Shown here: positions 34,200 through 45,991 of the stretch, piece by piece
Position numbering within the stretch: the stretch's first letter is position 1
Layout of the letters: each line of letters starts with the position of its first letter
Origin: Persicaria tinctoria
Lineage: Eukaryota > Streptophyta > Magnoliopsida > Caryophyllales > Polygonaceae
Direction: 5' to 3'
Length of the DNA: 64,000 nucleotides
Assembly: GCA_037127255.1 (NCBI GenBank)
Contig: JBANSL010000003.1
Location: forward strand, 47,803,814 to 47,867,813
Translations under genes and position numbers: made by a program
The notes under the pieces: model-generated
Databases searched by the model: none
What the model was told of the DNA's origin: nothing
What the model saw: the letters and a program-made list of their open reading frames with translations, nothing else

Positions 34200-34505
34200 T
34201 AATTATCTAAGGCCAGAATTTGGGACAAATCTACACATACACTTGGTGTATGTATACACTAATTTTTTTTTAAAAAAAAATTATTTTTCTAGGGTTCACC
34301 ATTTAAAACTTAGGGTATCATTAGTAGTTATTGAAAATTTTAAGATTTATTCTTTATAATATGGGTATAATAGAGTTTTAAAGAAAAATTTTAGGGCTAA
34401 TTTTTACAATTTTAAAAGTAGTGGATAAATTTTATAAAATTTTACACATGAAAAAAATATACACCAACATACACCTGGTGTATGTGTATCATCCTCCCAG
34501 AATTT
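34200..34505. mobile_element. Possible MITE with inverted ends
   Basis: The left part contains CCAGAATTTGGGACAAATCT and ACACATACACTTGGTGTATG. The right part contains ATACACCTGGTGTATGTGTA and CCCAGAATTTGCCCC. The palindromic ACATACACxxGGTGTATGT core is present at both ends of a ~300-bp A-T rich stretch. No clear target duplication. Confidence 0.4.
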
Positions 34506-37468
34506 GCCCCGCCTCTTCACCTGCTTTCCTGCCTTTTCTTTTAAATGAAATCACACCCACACATACCTTATTTAGAAGGTCCAGATCAATCAGCGTATGT
34601 AATGTCCGATTCACCCTCGAAAGTTTGATTTTAAAAAGATTGATTTTTTCCTTTAGAGGGGCGTTTCCGTCTTAGCCCTAATTACAACCGCTTTCCACTG
34701 CTTCCTCTTCAATCTTCGTCCTCTTTCTTCGTCTCTCTGTCATCAGGCGTCTACTGCTGCATCTCTTGCTTCGTCTCTCTATGGCTAGCATTAGCCCAAA
34801 TTCTTACCGCCTAATAGCCTATTTCACCTTCTTCCCTCGTGTTGCCTTTCCACCTCTTCTACTGTCTGTTCAACTAGCTTGATTGACGCCTTCCTCTTCT
34901 CCAGGTTTTTCTATGATCTCTTTCTTCTTTATTTTCGATCTCCTCTCCTCTATGACTGTCTCTCCATTTTATTTCGGTTCAATTGGGTGCTTTCCAGTAC
35001 TTCGATTCTTCGAGGGTTAGAATTGGATAGGCATAGCAAGCGATTAGGGATTGTTGTTGCAAGTGAATGGAATCTCCACTCCCTCTGATTCGCGGTCGAC
35101 TGGGCTGGAATTTCGGGTTTAAGGTTCGAATTGGGCAAGGTAAATGACGGGTATCAATTAGGGTTCAAATTGTGAGATAGCGATTTCAGATCCCCTCCCT
35201 CGAATTCATTGTGGTGGTCGAATGGGCTAAGAATCTCTCTCGATCTCTATGCTTCCTCAGGTATTCCAAGATCCTCTCCTTGTTCCGAGTTTCTCTTCAC
35301 AATGACCTATATACTTAAGGTTAAGCACTTTGCAATGATAACCCCTTTTTAAAAAAAAATTGATTTGTATAAATAAGCCTTTTGATGATGAAATGTTCAT
35401 TTCACCCTTTAGCAGTTTGCCTTTCTCGTTGCACAATATATTGATACATTTTCATGCCATGTAACATATACATTTGCTTCATTTGTCATTGCACTTTTGC
35501 ACAAGTACGAATTCGACCTACTTTTTCCCCCTTTTAAAACTGGTTTGTTGCTTCAATGAATCGGATTAGGGTTATTAGGGGATTTGATTTTTCTGTTCTG
35601 GAATTGGTTTTGCATCCAATCTTTCTTCTCATGTCTTGATTTTGGTGTTATTGGAGCTTCGGTTGTTAATCTGAGAGTGAAGAGGATAGGAAATTCCTCA
35701 TCTCACTCCTCCTTTTTATGCTGCTGTTAGATTAGGGTTGGCTTTTGTCTTTGGAGCTCTTATTTCGTGTTGCTTTTTCTGTTGCGGATTGGTACTTGTC
35801 AATATCAGTTGTCTTGTTTTCGACAAACACTCATGAGTTTTAATTAGATGTGATCCTCTTTCATGAGGAGCAAGGAGAACTGGAGGTGTGTCTTTAATTC
35901 AGCAGCCATGTTGAACCGTGTATAATTATGCAATTGTATCGTGGATTGCATATTGGTAGTATACTTCATTCATAGATAAGTGAATTCCCTTTTGCTAATT
36001 TCCAATTTCGGAGCTTTCGATCTCAGTCTTAACTTGCTTGTTAGTTGAATATCAATGCAACTATAAATAAGTAGAGGTTTTGTTTGAATCTTTGGTGGTG
36101 AAGGGGATTATCAATTGAAATCGTTCAGGGAACTATGGCTACATAAGAGAATGGGAGGTGTGTGCTTGTCAATCTCATCCAGGGTCATGTCAATAACTAG
36201 GGTTGATTATAGAAGATCGATATTGGAATTGGATTCCTATCGATGAATCTAGGTAAGGGTTTCATCCTCTCTGGATTCGCTTCAAACTATATTCTTTCAT
36301 CAGATTCAAGTCAGCAAAAGAACATGTACTGATTTGTGCTTGGTTTGTGTTTTTATCTCGATTTGGGGTTTAGATTTACTCGGATTCGACTTCAACTGAT
36401 TTTTTGTGGATTTCGATTGAGAAAGAGAATTTATGGGTTTTTTTTTTATTTAAGATGAATGGTAGGTTGAGGTGATTTTCCAGCTATGTGAGCTTTAAGG
36501 TTAGGATGCTTTAAGCTTGAGGGTTTTGATTTAGGGTTAATTGAGTTTTGCTCTTCTTTTTTCCCGCATTGTCTTCTTCCAGGTTCAAATTTATGGCCTT
36601 TCTTACTTTCTTACTTTCTTACTTTCTTCTTTTCTTTTCTATGGTTAGTTGGCTAATTTCACAAACTTTCGTCTTTTTTTTTCTCCCCCTTCTCTTGGAG
36701 GTGCTATTTTAGGTGATCCTTGGATTTGAGTTTCACACCTTTCTCCATGGTAAGCTCAGTGTCTAATCTTTGCTAATTACTATGCCCTTGCCTTTCTGAA
36801 AACCCAAATACAACTTCTATTCAATTAGGTATGTTCGTGACGCCTCTGTTCTGTGTTTTCTTCTCGTCAATTCGGTTTGTGCTCTTTCTTCTCTTCAATT
36901 AGGTGTCTATTGAATTAAATCTTTTTTTTTTGGCTCTCTGCTGTTTTTTATAGGCCGCCTCTAAACTGCTCTTTCTTCTCTTCAATTAGGCATTTAATTC
37001 TAATTTCAATTTTATTGTATCTATTATCAAAGATTACTTCATCTGGACTCCTCCTACTTCAGAGTTTTTATAATTACTCTGTTTTTTCTTCCTCTTTTGC
37101 TTCCGCTTTTATTGGTAATGAGGCTTCTCGACACATCGACTAGGTTTCGGACACCGGATGCTCCTTTTGGTCGGTCAAATTCAAATCGTTTTTATGAATT
37201 TCATTTCAACTTATTGAACAGAATAGATGAAGCAGTCAAGATGTATCATCATTACCTTTTTTTCTCTTATTTATTTGTCTGCCATTAATTTCCATATATA
37301 CCTGCTGGCTGCTGACCTTTTGTGGGAACGTTTATGCTCATTCTTATCCTCCTGTTTCCAGCCTCAATTTCATTGTTCTATGAATTATTACGAAACAAAA
37401 TTAACCCTAAATTTCAAAATCACCAATTTCTGGCTGTTTATATACAACTCGTATTGAAAAGAATGAAA
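34506..37468. other. Unassigned T-rich DNA with intron-like texture
   Basis: No protein recognised on either strand. Its texture resembles 10736-14343: pyrimidine-rich blocks, repeated TCTTCTCTTCAATTAGG (about 36890 and 36980), and splice-site-like strings. It may be the leader and intron region of a lost gene, or part of a larger Helitron. Confidence 0.3.
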
Positions 37469-37501
37469 TCTCTACTAAAAGTTGTCTGTTTAGGTACTAA
37501 A

Positions 37502-37753
37502 GTTTTGTATGAATAACTTGGCAAGTACGATGAGATTGAAAGTTTGGACATATGTCACAATCTGGCTGATAATATGGTAACTCTCATCTAAATTATCGTC
37601 GTATTTTTTTGAACCTTTATTGCAAAACATGAATATGATCTTATTGATCTTTATTTTGGCTATAGTAAGCAAGTTGGTAATGTGTATGTCCAATTTAGGG
37701 AAGAGGAACATGCTACAATTGCACTTAAAAAACTTAACTGGGAGGTTATGATG
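37502..37753 (+). pseudogene. U2AF35: U2AF35 (U2 snRNP auxiliary factor small subunit) fragment
   Basis: Exon-like part 1 (about 37502-37576) reads, after a stop that replaces a glutamate-type codon, LGKYDEIESLDICHNLADNM. Part 2 (about 37670-37753) reads VGNVYVQFREEEHATIALKK. These are adjacent segments of the RRM-like (UHM) domain of the splicing factor subunit that recognises the 3' splice-site AG. Splice boundaries between the parts are degraded. The flanking zinc fingers are absent. About 50 of ~300 residues remain; no function expected. Confidence 0.8.
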
Positions 37754-38165
37754 GTATGTTTTCTTGAACTGTTTTAGTTGTAGTGCACTCTATGTAGCTG
37801 AATAAGGTGTGGGCAAATAACATTAAATTTTTGAAGCTATGGGCTTTTAGAAATAAATAGCTATTCCTACTGTCTGAATAGCAATCAAAGGGAAAAAACA
37901 AACGAATCCAGAGCCTCTGTTTCTTGTTACTAGAATCTTCATAATTTACTCTCTTTATGGAATAAAAGTTGCGCCTAAACTTGAATGGAGCTTCTGAAAT
38001 AGTGACATTTATGTGATTGTTGATTTCCCTCCAATTAATTCTAATATGCCTTTTGTCTCTTAGTTGCCCGAAGTTTGGAGGTTCGTCCTCTCTTCAACCA
38101 TTTTGGCTGCCTAATACAATCAAATTCAGGTCATATCAAATTAATGAAGAAGTTGGTCCTACTAT

Positions 38166-38685
38166 CAAAGTTGCATGGTGACAGATGGGAAAGTTGTCAA
38201 AGGATGTGGTATTCATGTCCTTAGGGGGGGAAAAAATAATGTTGGTGTTCTTGATTCCTTGCGTCGGGTCAAGGTAGCAGTGAAAGAGGTATCTTCTGGC
38301 AGCTCAAATGGCTTTATGTTTGGCTTCCTTGTGTTATTGAAATGTTCCTATATTCCCCTCGATTGCTTTATAGATAGTAGTGTTCTGGAAAAACAGTCTT
38401 GTGTTTTCAATGGGCTAAGTTATTGGGGATTGGGCGTTGTGGGTTGTGTGACTGCCACATTTTATAGGTGGGCATCTCTTACCAGTACTAAAATCTATGC
38501 TCCCTCATTATACTAGGTAAGTGCAGGACTTGAGGGTGGAATTTCTTCGGGTAACTATGATGACCGGTAGGAAGGCGATCTTATTGAGGCTTTCGAATCC
38601 GTGCCAAAAAAAAAAAAGACTCTTGAGGAAGCTTCTGCATCAGTGGCAGCCGCATTGGACGAAGCAGGGACTGTAAGATAGAAAT
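38166..38685 (+). pseudogene. Translation initiation factor IF-2 (organellar type) C-terminal fragment
   Basis: Part 1 (about 38172-38292) reads CMVTDGKVVKGCGIHVLRGG, then VGVLDSLRRVKVAVKEVSSG. Part 2 (about 38523-38685) continues GLEGGISSGNYDDR, one stop, EGDLIEAFESVPKK and TLEEASASVAAALDEAG. This is the conserved C-terminal domain of bacterial-type IF-2, in plants a nuclear gene for a plastid or mitochondrial protein that delivers initiator tRNA. The GTPase domain is missing. An AG acceptor-like string precedes part 2. A nonsense codon and loss of the rest show it is a relic. Confidence 0.82.
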
Positions 38686-38767
38686 CCAGGGACTACAAGA
38701 GTTGTTACTCAAGAAGGCAGTGTTGGGACGGGCTTTAACGTGCTAATAGGGTACCTTTCTCTTCCCA

Positions 38768-38905
38768 GTAGCCTCTCAATCTTGCAAGGAGAATGTTTTA
38801 GATGATTCCTCTTCATGCAACGTTCATGGTTTGAAGCCAAAAAACGTGCTGATGGAAAAGGAGCAGCAGAAGCTTCTCAAGCAGTACAATGTGGAAGAAA
38901 AGCAG
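38768..38905 (+). pseudogene. RPB5-like RNA polymerase subunit fragment
   Basis: The open stretch reads VASQSCKENVLDDSSS and LKPKNVLMEKEQQKLLKQYN, then VEEKQ before a possible donor (GTCAGC). It resembles the start of the conserved C-terminal domain of RPB5-family subunits shared by nuclear RNA polymerases (pattern KHEVLTxxEKxxLLxxYxVxExQLPR). The following exon with the LPRI/LPRM motif is not present. The match is short and from memory. Confidence 0.5.
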
Positions 38906-39744
38906 GTCAGCTATTTTTCATTGTCGAGATTTTTAAATTCAGTGGTCGATTTGCAACTCTTAAATTATGTTTGGCTTAGTTTTCCATTTTGTTTGACGCT
39001 AACATCATTTAAATTTACTATCATTTTGGGCATTCAGAAGAGGAGACATTTAAGGACAATCTTATATGTAAGAGAAAATTAATAACATGATCCTCAGTTA
39101 AATTAGAGTTTAGAGACTCCCGTGGAATCATCCACGTAACCATCCTACACCCCCTACTGTATTTCATTAATGCTCTTCTCTTTCATTTTGATTTATAGGA
39201 TGCTGGTTGTTGGCGCTTGGGCTGCTGTGCAATACATTACAGTTTTATATTGTGTAATTCTAATCTATTACAATTTTAAATTATTTTTCTTAAATGTTAT
39301 CTTATTATCAGTTGACTTAATTTCTCTGATCATTTAGACTGCCTTCTTCATTTATCAAGCTCCCCTGAAATCTGCACTTTTATATATATGCTTTGTGTTG
39401 TGGTTCTTTTGAGTTTTATCTCTTTGTAATGCATGTATATCAATGAACTGCAAGAAAATTTCTCATGTTTAGGTTTATATAACATTTTCATTGTTTCAAA
39501 TCATAGATCATTAAAACTTTTCCATTCCACTTCTTATACATTATTAGGTACGGGCTACTGAGGGCCACCCTTTGAAAGTTGATTGTATTTCTTTTAGTAC
39601 GAGAATTCGTCATCTGCCCTTTACCTTTGTTTGAATCATTTAAGTACCAACCACAGAATGATGAAGAAACTAAGGTTTGCAATGTGTAAAATTTCTAGGT
39701 CTTACAGTTTTTTCCTTGAATGTTTTGTTTAATTTGTTCTTTAG

Positions 39745-39852
39745 ATGAATGTGAAGGTGTCTCTTGCTAGACCAATCTCAAGTAGCAAGCAACCTAAACA
39801 AGTTCCGAAGCCTAGCAATAAAGAAATTTCAATGGGTTGGCCAAATCAAGGT
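39745..39852 (+). pseudogene. Exon-like fragment, possible RNA-binding protein
   Basis: Following a TTTAG acceptor-like string the frame reads MNVKVSLARPISSSKQPKQV, then PKPSNKEISMGWPNQ up to a GTAACT donor-like string. K-V-x-L-A-R-P is common at the end of RRM domains of hnRNP-like proteins, but this is weak evidence. Confidence 0.35.
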
Positions 39853-40824
39853 AACTGAGAAGTGAAACTGCATATTTATCTGTAAAAATGTTTTTTTTTA
39901 TTCCTGGGGTATTGATGATTCTCTTTGTAGTTACTGGCATGGATAGACACATTTATCTGCAAAAATGCCTTTTACTTCAGTATTGATGACTTTTCTTTGT
40001 AGTTACTACTGGCATGATCTAATTCATATTCTGTAGATGACATTTGAATTGTTCTTTTAGCAGTATTTGGTTAAATGATCCGTTATCCATTATGTGCATC
40101 TTTTATGCCTACCCGCTCTATTACACGCTCTCTCTTGATTTTGAAAAATCTATCTGATGATTTAGAAAAACTATCTAATAGATGGCATGACCAACTTTTT
40201 GCCACTAACAAATCTAAATCATCTATGTATATTTCCAATTCCTTATCTTATACAACTCATAAAAACAACACACAAAAATAAAAGTCCTAAACTTCAAATT
40301 AATCGAATAACTGATTCTTGGACTGGTTTTTTGGGATTAACTAATTCTTGAACTGATTATATTTACTCCATTGTTTGCCATTTTTTTCTTCAATCAATTG
40401 TTTGCCATTTTTATAACTTTGGGGAAATGTGCACATAATAGGTTGAGTTTATTGCTTTGTTTCAACTTGGCCCTCACTGCTTAGTACTGCTGCATAGAAG
40501 TAGTTCTCACACTTCGATTTCTACATTATGTCGTCAAATTCTCTAATAAGTTTCTAAAGTCTATTTCCTTATCTCATATAAGAAACCTATGGTTACTTGC
40601 TTACACAAACCCGAAGAAGAAAAAAAAAACTATATTTGGTTTATGAATCTTAAAAAGAACCACAGGTGACTATGAAACATTTTATGTCGTCGCAACTGTT
40701 CAGTAGAAGTATCCATCTGGTACATTCACTAATTTACTAATATAGTTTTTGCTAACATGTACTCAAGTGTCCATTTATCCTGTCAGGTGTTTACAAAAAC
40801 AAATAGAGAAGAAAGAAACTGCAG

Positions 40825-40955
40825 AACCGGAATTGCTTATGAGAGGACCTGGAAATTTTCCAGTAGAGAGGTTGTTTGCAATTTTTTAGTGCATTGCATC
40901 AGTGACTGAAATGTCTACAAACAAAGAGGACAAGGATGGTATTAACCAAGTGTAA
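40825..40955 (+). pseudogene. ORC5: Origin recognition complex subunit 5 (ORC5) fragment
   Basis: The frame reads EPELLMRGPGNFPVERLFAIF, one stop (TAG, one change from CAG), then CIASVTEMSTNKEDKDG. This matches a conserved region in the C-terminal half of plant ORC5 (ELLMKGPGTFPLERLLAIFQ), a DNA-replication initiation protein. The exon is isolated; the AAA+ domain is absent. It is non-functional. Confidence 0.72.
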
Positions 40956-41033
40956 GTGAAGATATGAGACGTATTTCCCTTCTACCAACGCAGCTACAGG
41001 AGGAACAAGGGGGGACAGCAGCCAGCAGGTTGT

Positions 41034-41342
41034 ATGGCAGAAAATAGGAAAGGAGTTACACAAGAAAATGCCAGGATTGGGGATCTTTGCATCAACAAGT
41101 CAGGGTGTGACAATTACCAGTTGAAAGCTGCTAGCTCGGCTTCAAGCCTTAACACAGATTCAAGAGAGGAAGGTAAGGAAGCTGTTGTCTTGGGATTAGA
41201 CTCATGTATGACAGTAAAAGGTGCGAATCAAAATTCTGTAGGAGAGTGTGGTGCAAAGGTTGAAAGCAATTCAGGGGAAAGAAAAAAGACAAGTAAAGGT
41301 GCAAAAAACTCGACATGTACAAGTGCTGATGTGCTGCAGTAG
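41034..41342 (+). pseudogene. Unidentified protein-like open frame in the Helitron
   Basis: 102 codons, hydrophilic and serine-rich (for example ARIGDLCINKSGCDNYQL and KVESNSGERKKTSKGAK). It is followed after the stop by more open sequence in the same frame (AEEVVVQKMTKYSVII) ending near AKTTAGGGG. Composition looks like a real, disordered protein. The family is not recognised; it may be an exon of a fifth captured gene. Confidence 0.4.
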
Positions 41343-41439
41343 GCGGAGGAGGTGGTTGTACAGAAAATGACAAAGTATAGTGTCATTATCGCAAAGACCA
41401 CTGCAGGGGGAGGAGGTTCAAGTCAGGAACTCTTTGTGG

Positions 41440-41859
41440 ATCCCAAAGAGCAAGGTAATCACCTATCCTTTGGAGATAGGTTTTGAAGGGGTCTCGAACC
41501 CTACTACGACATTATCGCAGACTGAAGTTGAAGCCTTGAGGAAATACTGCGAAAAAAGTCAAGAAGAATTTCACCTCCGGTTTGAAAATCCAAAGGTAAT
41601 CCTCCACTCATTAGTTGTAATTGCTAAAGTTGAATTAGAAGGAATGGATGAATTGACTGATGTCTTGCCTGGATCGATCAAGACTAAGTGGGCTGATGGT
41701 AGGATGAAAACAGTTGATTTTTTTGGAAATTCGATTGCACCCAAGGTGTTTGTAGAAATGCCTGCCCATGCGGAATTAGCATTTATTGACGTTGCAGCCA
41801 TAAACTTAAGTTTCAAGCGTGTTTACATTAATACCATTATACTCTTAATATTCGTTTGA
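41440..41859 (+). pseudogene. Unidentified protein-like frame, two joined exons possible
   Basis: The frame reads PTTTLSQTEVEALRKYCEKS, QEEFHLRFENPK, then after an intron-like joint ELEGMDELTDVLPGSIKTKW and VDFFGNSIAPKVFVEMPAH. Both parts have normal protein composition. I do not recognise the gene. Residues after about 41820 are hydrophobic and probably intronic. Confidence 0.4.
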
Positions 41860-42202
41860 ATGATGCACTACACTGATTGACAACTGGTTGGAAAAACATC
41901 TCAACTGATAATAACCTCCGAGTTCGAGAAGCTTATCTCCGAAATTACAAGCGACCATTTCCAATTGCAGCAATTCCTGCAGTACTTCTCATTGTCAACT
42001 CTTTGTACTTTGTATCAATTTATAGGCATTTGAAATTTGCTTACTTATACATATTCTAGGTAATTATATCACTTTCCTATCTATACATAAATACAACAAA
42101 CCTTTTACCGTGCGAAGCACGGTTCACAATCTAGTATATATAAAAGCCGACCGATCATTTTATATATTTTGAGTTGAAAGTTGGCGTGCATGGGATGATT
42201 GA

Positions 42203-42858
<656 letters not shown>

Positions 42859-43087
42859 GCATTAATTAGAGATCGATATTGTTCACATGTGTGTCCTATA
42901 TATCGATCCTAATTTATATATTTCTACGTTTTAAGTACTGAATAATGCCAGTTCCTGCTATAGCAGCTAGGATGGCAACATTGCAGGGCCGTGCCAATCA
43001 TTTTAAGAGCCCTGTGCTAAATTGTATCTATGAATAAATATATACTTTTAATTTGCTAAATTTATAATTATATCTATTAAATTAAAA
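42859..43087. other. 3' flank of the GH1 fragment
   Basis: Non-coding, probably the former 3' untranslated region and downstream DNA of the beta-glucosidase gene. Nothing else recognised. Confidence 0.4.
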
Positions 43088-43120
43088 CTAGTACAGTGTC
43101 CGCGCCATTGCGTGGTTTTT
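43088..43120 (-). mobile_element. Possible Helitron 3' terminus, minus strand
   Basis: On the minus strand, CCACGCAATGGCGCGG (imperfect hairpin) is followed by ACACTGTA and CTAG, then host T. The body would extend right into the very A-T rich 43120-44100 stretch. No 5' end was identified. Confidence 0.5.
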
Positions 43121-44305
43121 TTAAAAAAATTTATAATAATATGGAAAATCAATATTATAAACTTAAATAAAATTTTAATAAAAGTTAGTATAAGATTAAA
43201 AATATATAATTTGATTGATTGAAAAAAGCTATAATTAATGTGATGATAATATCTCATTAAAAATGGTTCTCATTTAAAGAAGTATATAAATATAGATATT
43301 TTCAAATTATCTTATTGGAAAGAAAAAAAATTACTATCATTGTAACTTTATTTAAAAGATTTAACTAAAGATAATTTTATTAAAATCACATAGATGAAAG
43401 AAAAAATATATACTATGTGCTATTATCATACTTTTAATTTAATATAGTATATAAAGAGCTACATACAGGTATATATTATATATTAATTCAATATTTTCAA
43501 TTAAACCCATTGGTTATAAAATATAGAATATATTAAGGAAAAAATTATAATAATGTGATGATATCACCCATCAAAAATATTTTTCATCGAAATTATATAT
43601 TAGCATTAATATTAATTCAAGATTTTGAATTGAACCACTGATTAGAAAATGGAGTATACAATGAATTGAAAAAATGACCAAAACTATCTTTACATAAAGA
43701 GACGACACAATACTGTAAAATTATGGGTTATATATAATTCAATTTGCATAGATGAATGAATCTTATTAATTCAAAAAGAAAAGAAAAAGGAAAGACGCAA
43801 CTTATATTATTTTATTTAACACGTTAATTCTTATTTTATTTTCTCAAAAACTAATTAGATTAGAAGTTAATTAGGTAGATATAGAAAGGAAGGTAATAAA
43901 AAAATCATGTATTTAATAAAAAAAGATGTTAAATGAAAATTTTAATCTATAATTATTAAACAAATATCTTACGTTGAATAAATTAGGCTTCGTTTGGTTA
44001 CACTTTAACTTCCCGGGAAGTATAAATTCCCAAGAATTGGTTTACAATATATGTGTTTGGTATAAATTTTGAAAACTAAAAAACGTAGGAATTAGAATTC
44101 ACATGAATAGACCACACCAAAACGCTATATAACATCTAGTAATTAGTTTACCGCCTATATCCTCCTTGAGAAGCTAATGGCGTGAGAATAATGGAAGATT
44201 ATCGGCAAGTCAAGTCATCACCATTCATCATATGATTACAGAAAGGAAAATATATACTATATATGTAATGAAATACAGTAACATACAAGGGAATGAAACC
44301 ACCAA
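43121..44305. other. A-T rich unassigned DNA
   Basis: Very A-T rich with no open frame of note on either strand. GGCTTCGTTTGGTTACACTT near 43987 and GTGTTTGGTATAAATTTTG near 44051 resemble plant MITE-type phrases, but no paired termini were seen. Confidence 0.35.
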
Positions 44306-44430
44306 CACCCGTAGGCTAGACCCGGCAACGCCCGCAGGCTCGACCCGGTAAACGACACCCGTAGGCTCGACCCAGTAAACGACGCCTCACATGCTCGCCC
44401 TTACCACCTGATGCCCGTAGGCTCGACCCG
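44306..44430. repeat. Short GC-rich tandem repeat (CCCGTAGGCTCGACCC units)
   Basis: Four imperfect copies of CCCG(T/C)AGGCT(C/A)GACCC occur, the first three linked by GGCAACG or GTAAACGAC spacers at 23-27 bp intervals, the fourth after ~56 bp. Non-coding. Confidence 0.8.
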
Positions 44431-44684
44431 CTATATATCCTTGAATTGATTGTAAGCACACTTACTAACAATAAAGCATATATTGCAGGCAAAAATGGAC
44501 CCAAAGTTCAACAACAATTAAGCTAAGCAAGTTCAATACGTGAACTTACCTTGCAAACGGCACCTCCTTGACTGGGACCTCCTATGCTAGTGCCAATTAG
44601 TGACCACCAATTATAGAGGAATCGATGCCGGCGGAACCGATAATGAAAGTCGCCACCTTCAACCACGGATGACTTCCCAAGGTG
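44431..44684. other. Unassigned DNA left of the inverted TRIM LTR
   Basis: Non-coding. It ends ACTTCCCAAGGTG where the truncated inverted LTR begins. Confidence 0.35.
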
Positions 44685-44841
44685 TTAAGAGGCGCCAGCC
44701 CATGCCACCTAGCCCTCTCAGGTCCGTTGTCCTCACTTGGAGCCTGAAAAGGAAGAGCTCTTGTGACATAGGTAGGGCTTGAATCACTTATAAATCACTC
44801 CCAACATCCTTATGATATCCGATGTGGGACGGGGTGTTACA
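44685..44841 (-). repeat. Partial TRIM LTR, inverted (157 of 173 bp)
   Basis: Reverse complement of the LTR at 33427-33599, lacking its last ~16 bp. It ends GACGGGGTGTTACA, immediately followed by the TACAC target duplication and the resumed gag frame of element B. Confidence 0.92.
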
Positions 44842-44846
44842 TACAC

Positions 44847-45456
44847 AGATTGGTCAGCTAGCAGCAGGAATCCCCAGACAGTCAGGTGCGTTCCCTGGAT
44901 CTTCAGAACCAAATCCTAAGGGAAAGATTGGACACATCGCTGCTATAAAACTCAGAAGCGGCCATCAACTGCAAGAGCCAGAGGTCGGAAAGTAGCAGAA
45001 CAACGAAGAACAGCAAGTCGACATCGACAACACTGTAGTCGATCTCGAGGAGGGCCTCGTCGATCTCGAGGAGAAACTCCAGAAACCGTCGTCTGCACTG
45101 AACAGCAACTCAACAACGCCCAATCTAGTCGAGATCGACAAGGACCTAGTCGATGTCGAGGAGCCCCTAGTCGAAGTCGACGAAGCTGCAGCACCTCCGA
45201 CGTCTGTTCTGGCTCCGAAAAAGAAGCTGCCTTTCCCCACAAAATCTCCAAAGGACCCGGCAGAAAGGAAATTTCAGCGCTTCATCAAGATGCTTCACAA
45301 ACTCAACGTCACCATCCCCTACACAGAAGCTCTCAATGAAATGCCATCTTATGTCATGTTCCTGAAGGAGATTCTGAGCAAAAAGCGATATGATCAATGG
45401 CTGAAATTACAGAGGAATGCAGCCATCTGGACATATTGGAGAAGAGGCCGGATCCA
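44847..45456 (+). pseudogene. Element B gag-protease linker region, after the insert
   Basis: Gag resumes with QIGQLAAGIPRQSGAFPGS, the PNPKG...LRSGHQL block, then a nonsense TAG at 44993-44995 where A and C have a CAG-type codon. The acidic linker (EEQQVDIDNTVVDLEEGLVD) is built from palindromes at about 45015-45185. The conserved KFQRFIKMLHKLNVTIPYTEA segment follows. A small insertion near 45385 (GCGATATGATC versus a shorter string in A) shifts the frame just before the protease. Confidence 0.85.
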
Positions 45457-45822
45457 GGTAAGTTTGCTATAACCATTGGATTTGGTCCATACAAAATTAA
45501 TTCTTTATGTGATCTTGGAGCTAGTGTGAGTATAATGCCTTTAACAATTTGGTCCAAGATTAAGATAGGTGCCCTAGAGCTTGTGGATGCTAGACTTTAC
45601 ATGGCCAACAACACTGTGGTCATCCCAACAGGCATGGTGGACAATGTGGCAGTACAAGTAGGTAAATTCTTTGTCCCTGCTGATTTCCTAGTTGTTGATA
45701 TGCAAGAAGATCCTGCTTTTCCAATTATTCTAGGGAGACCCTTCTTGGCGACGGTGGATGCCAACATAAGCATAAGGAAAAGAGTGCTCACCTTCAACAT
45801 CAGCGATGAGGTAATTGAGTAA
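45397..45822 (+). CDS. Element B aspartic protease
   Basis: 141 codons. The catalytic motif is SLCDLGASVSIMPLTIW, followed by LYMANNTVVIPTGMVDNVAV, VGKFFVPADFLVVD and FPIILGRPFLATVDA. The domain is complete by comparison with A. It is upstream-disconnected by the frameshift near 45385 and ends at a TAA (45820-45822) where A reads a tyrosine codon. After the stop the same frame continues to about 46020 with VKSISTGYITCGEPKVRNMT, as in A. Confidence 0.83.
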   Translation: MAEITEECSHLDILEKRPDPGKFAITIGFGPYKINSLCDLGASVSIMPLTIWSKIKIGALELVDARLYMANNTVVIPTGMVDNVAVQVGKFFVPADFLVVDMQEDPAFPIILGRPFLATVDANISIRKRVLTFNISDEVIE

Positions 45823-45991
45823 TCCTTTAATAAAACTGAAAGGCATACAGGTCCAATGGAAGATGTCAAATCTATCTCAACTGGCTACATCACCTGCGGG
45901 GAACCCAAGGTCAGAAATATGACCCCTAAGGAGCTAGAAAAGAGGGACATGGAGGCCCAGGTGGAGGAGATCATGGCAATCCTAAAGGAAG

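Larger units (their letters stand above)
37469..42134 (+). mobile_element. Helitron with captured gene fragments
   Basis: The 3' end is clear: hairpin ACCGTGCGAAGCACGGT (42107-42123), TCACAAT, CTAG (42131-42134), then host T. A plausible 5' end is TCTCTACTAAAAG at 37469, preceded by A, consistent with insertion between A and T. The interior has no Rep/helicase frame, so it is non-autonomous. It does contain consecutive plus-strand fragments of at least four different host genes (U2AF35, IF-2, RPB5-like, ORC5), several with intron remnants. Such exon collection is typical of plant Helitrons. The 5' boundary is less certain than the 3'. Confidence 0.75.
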
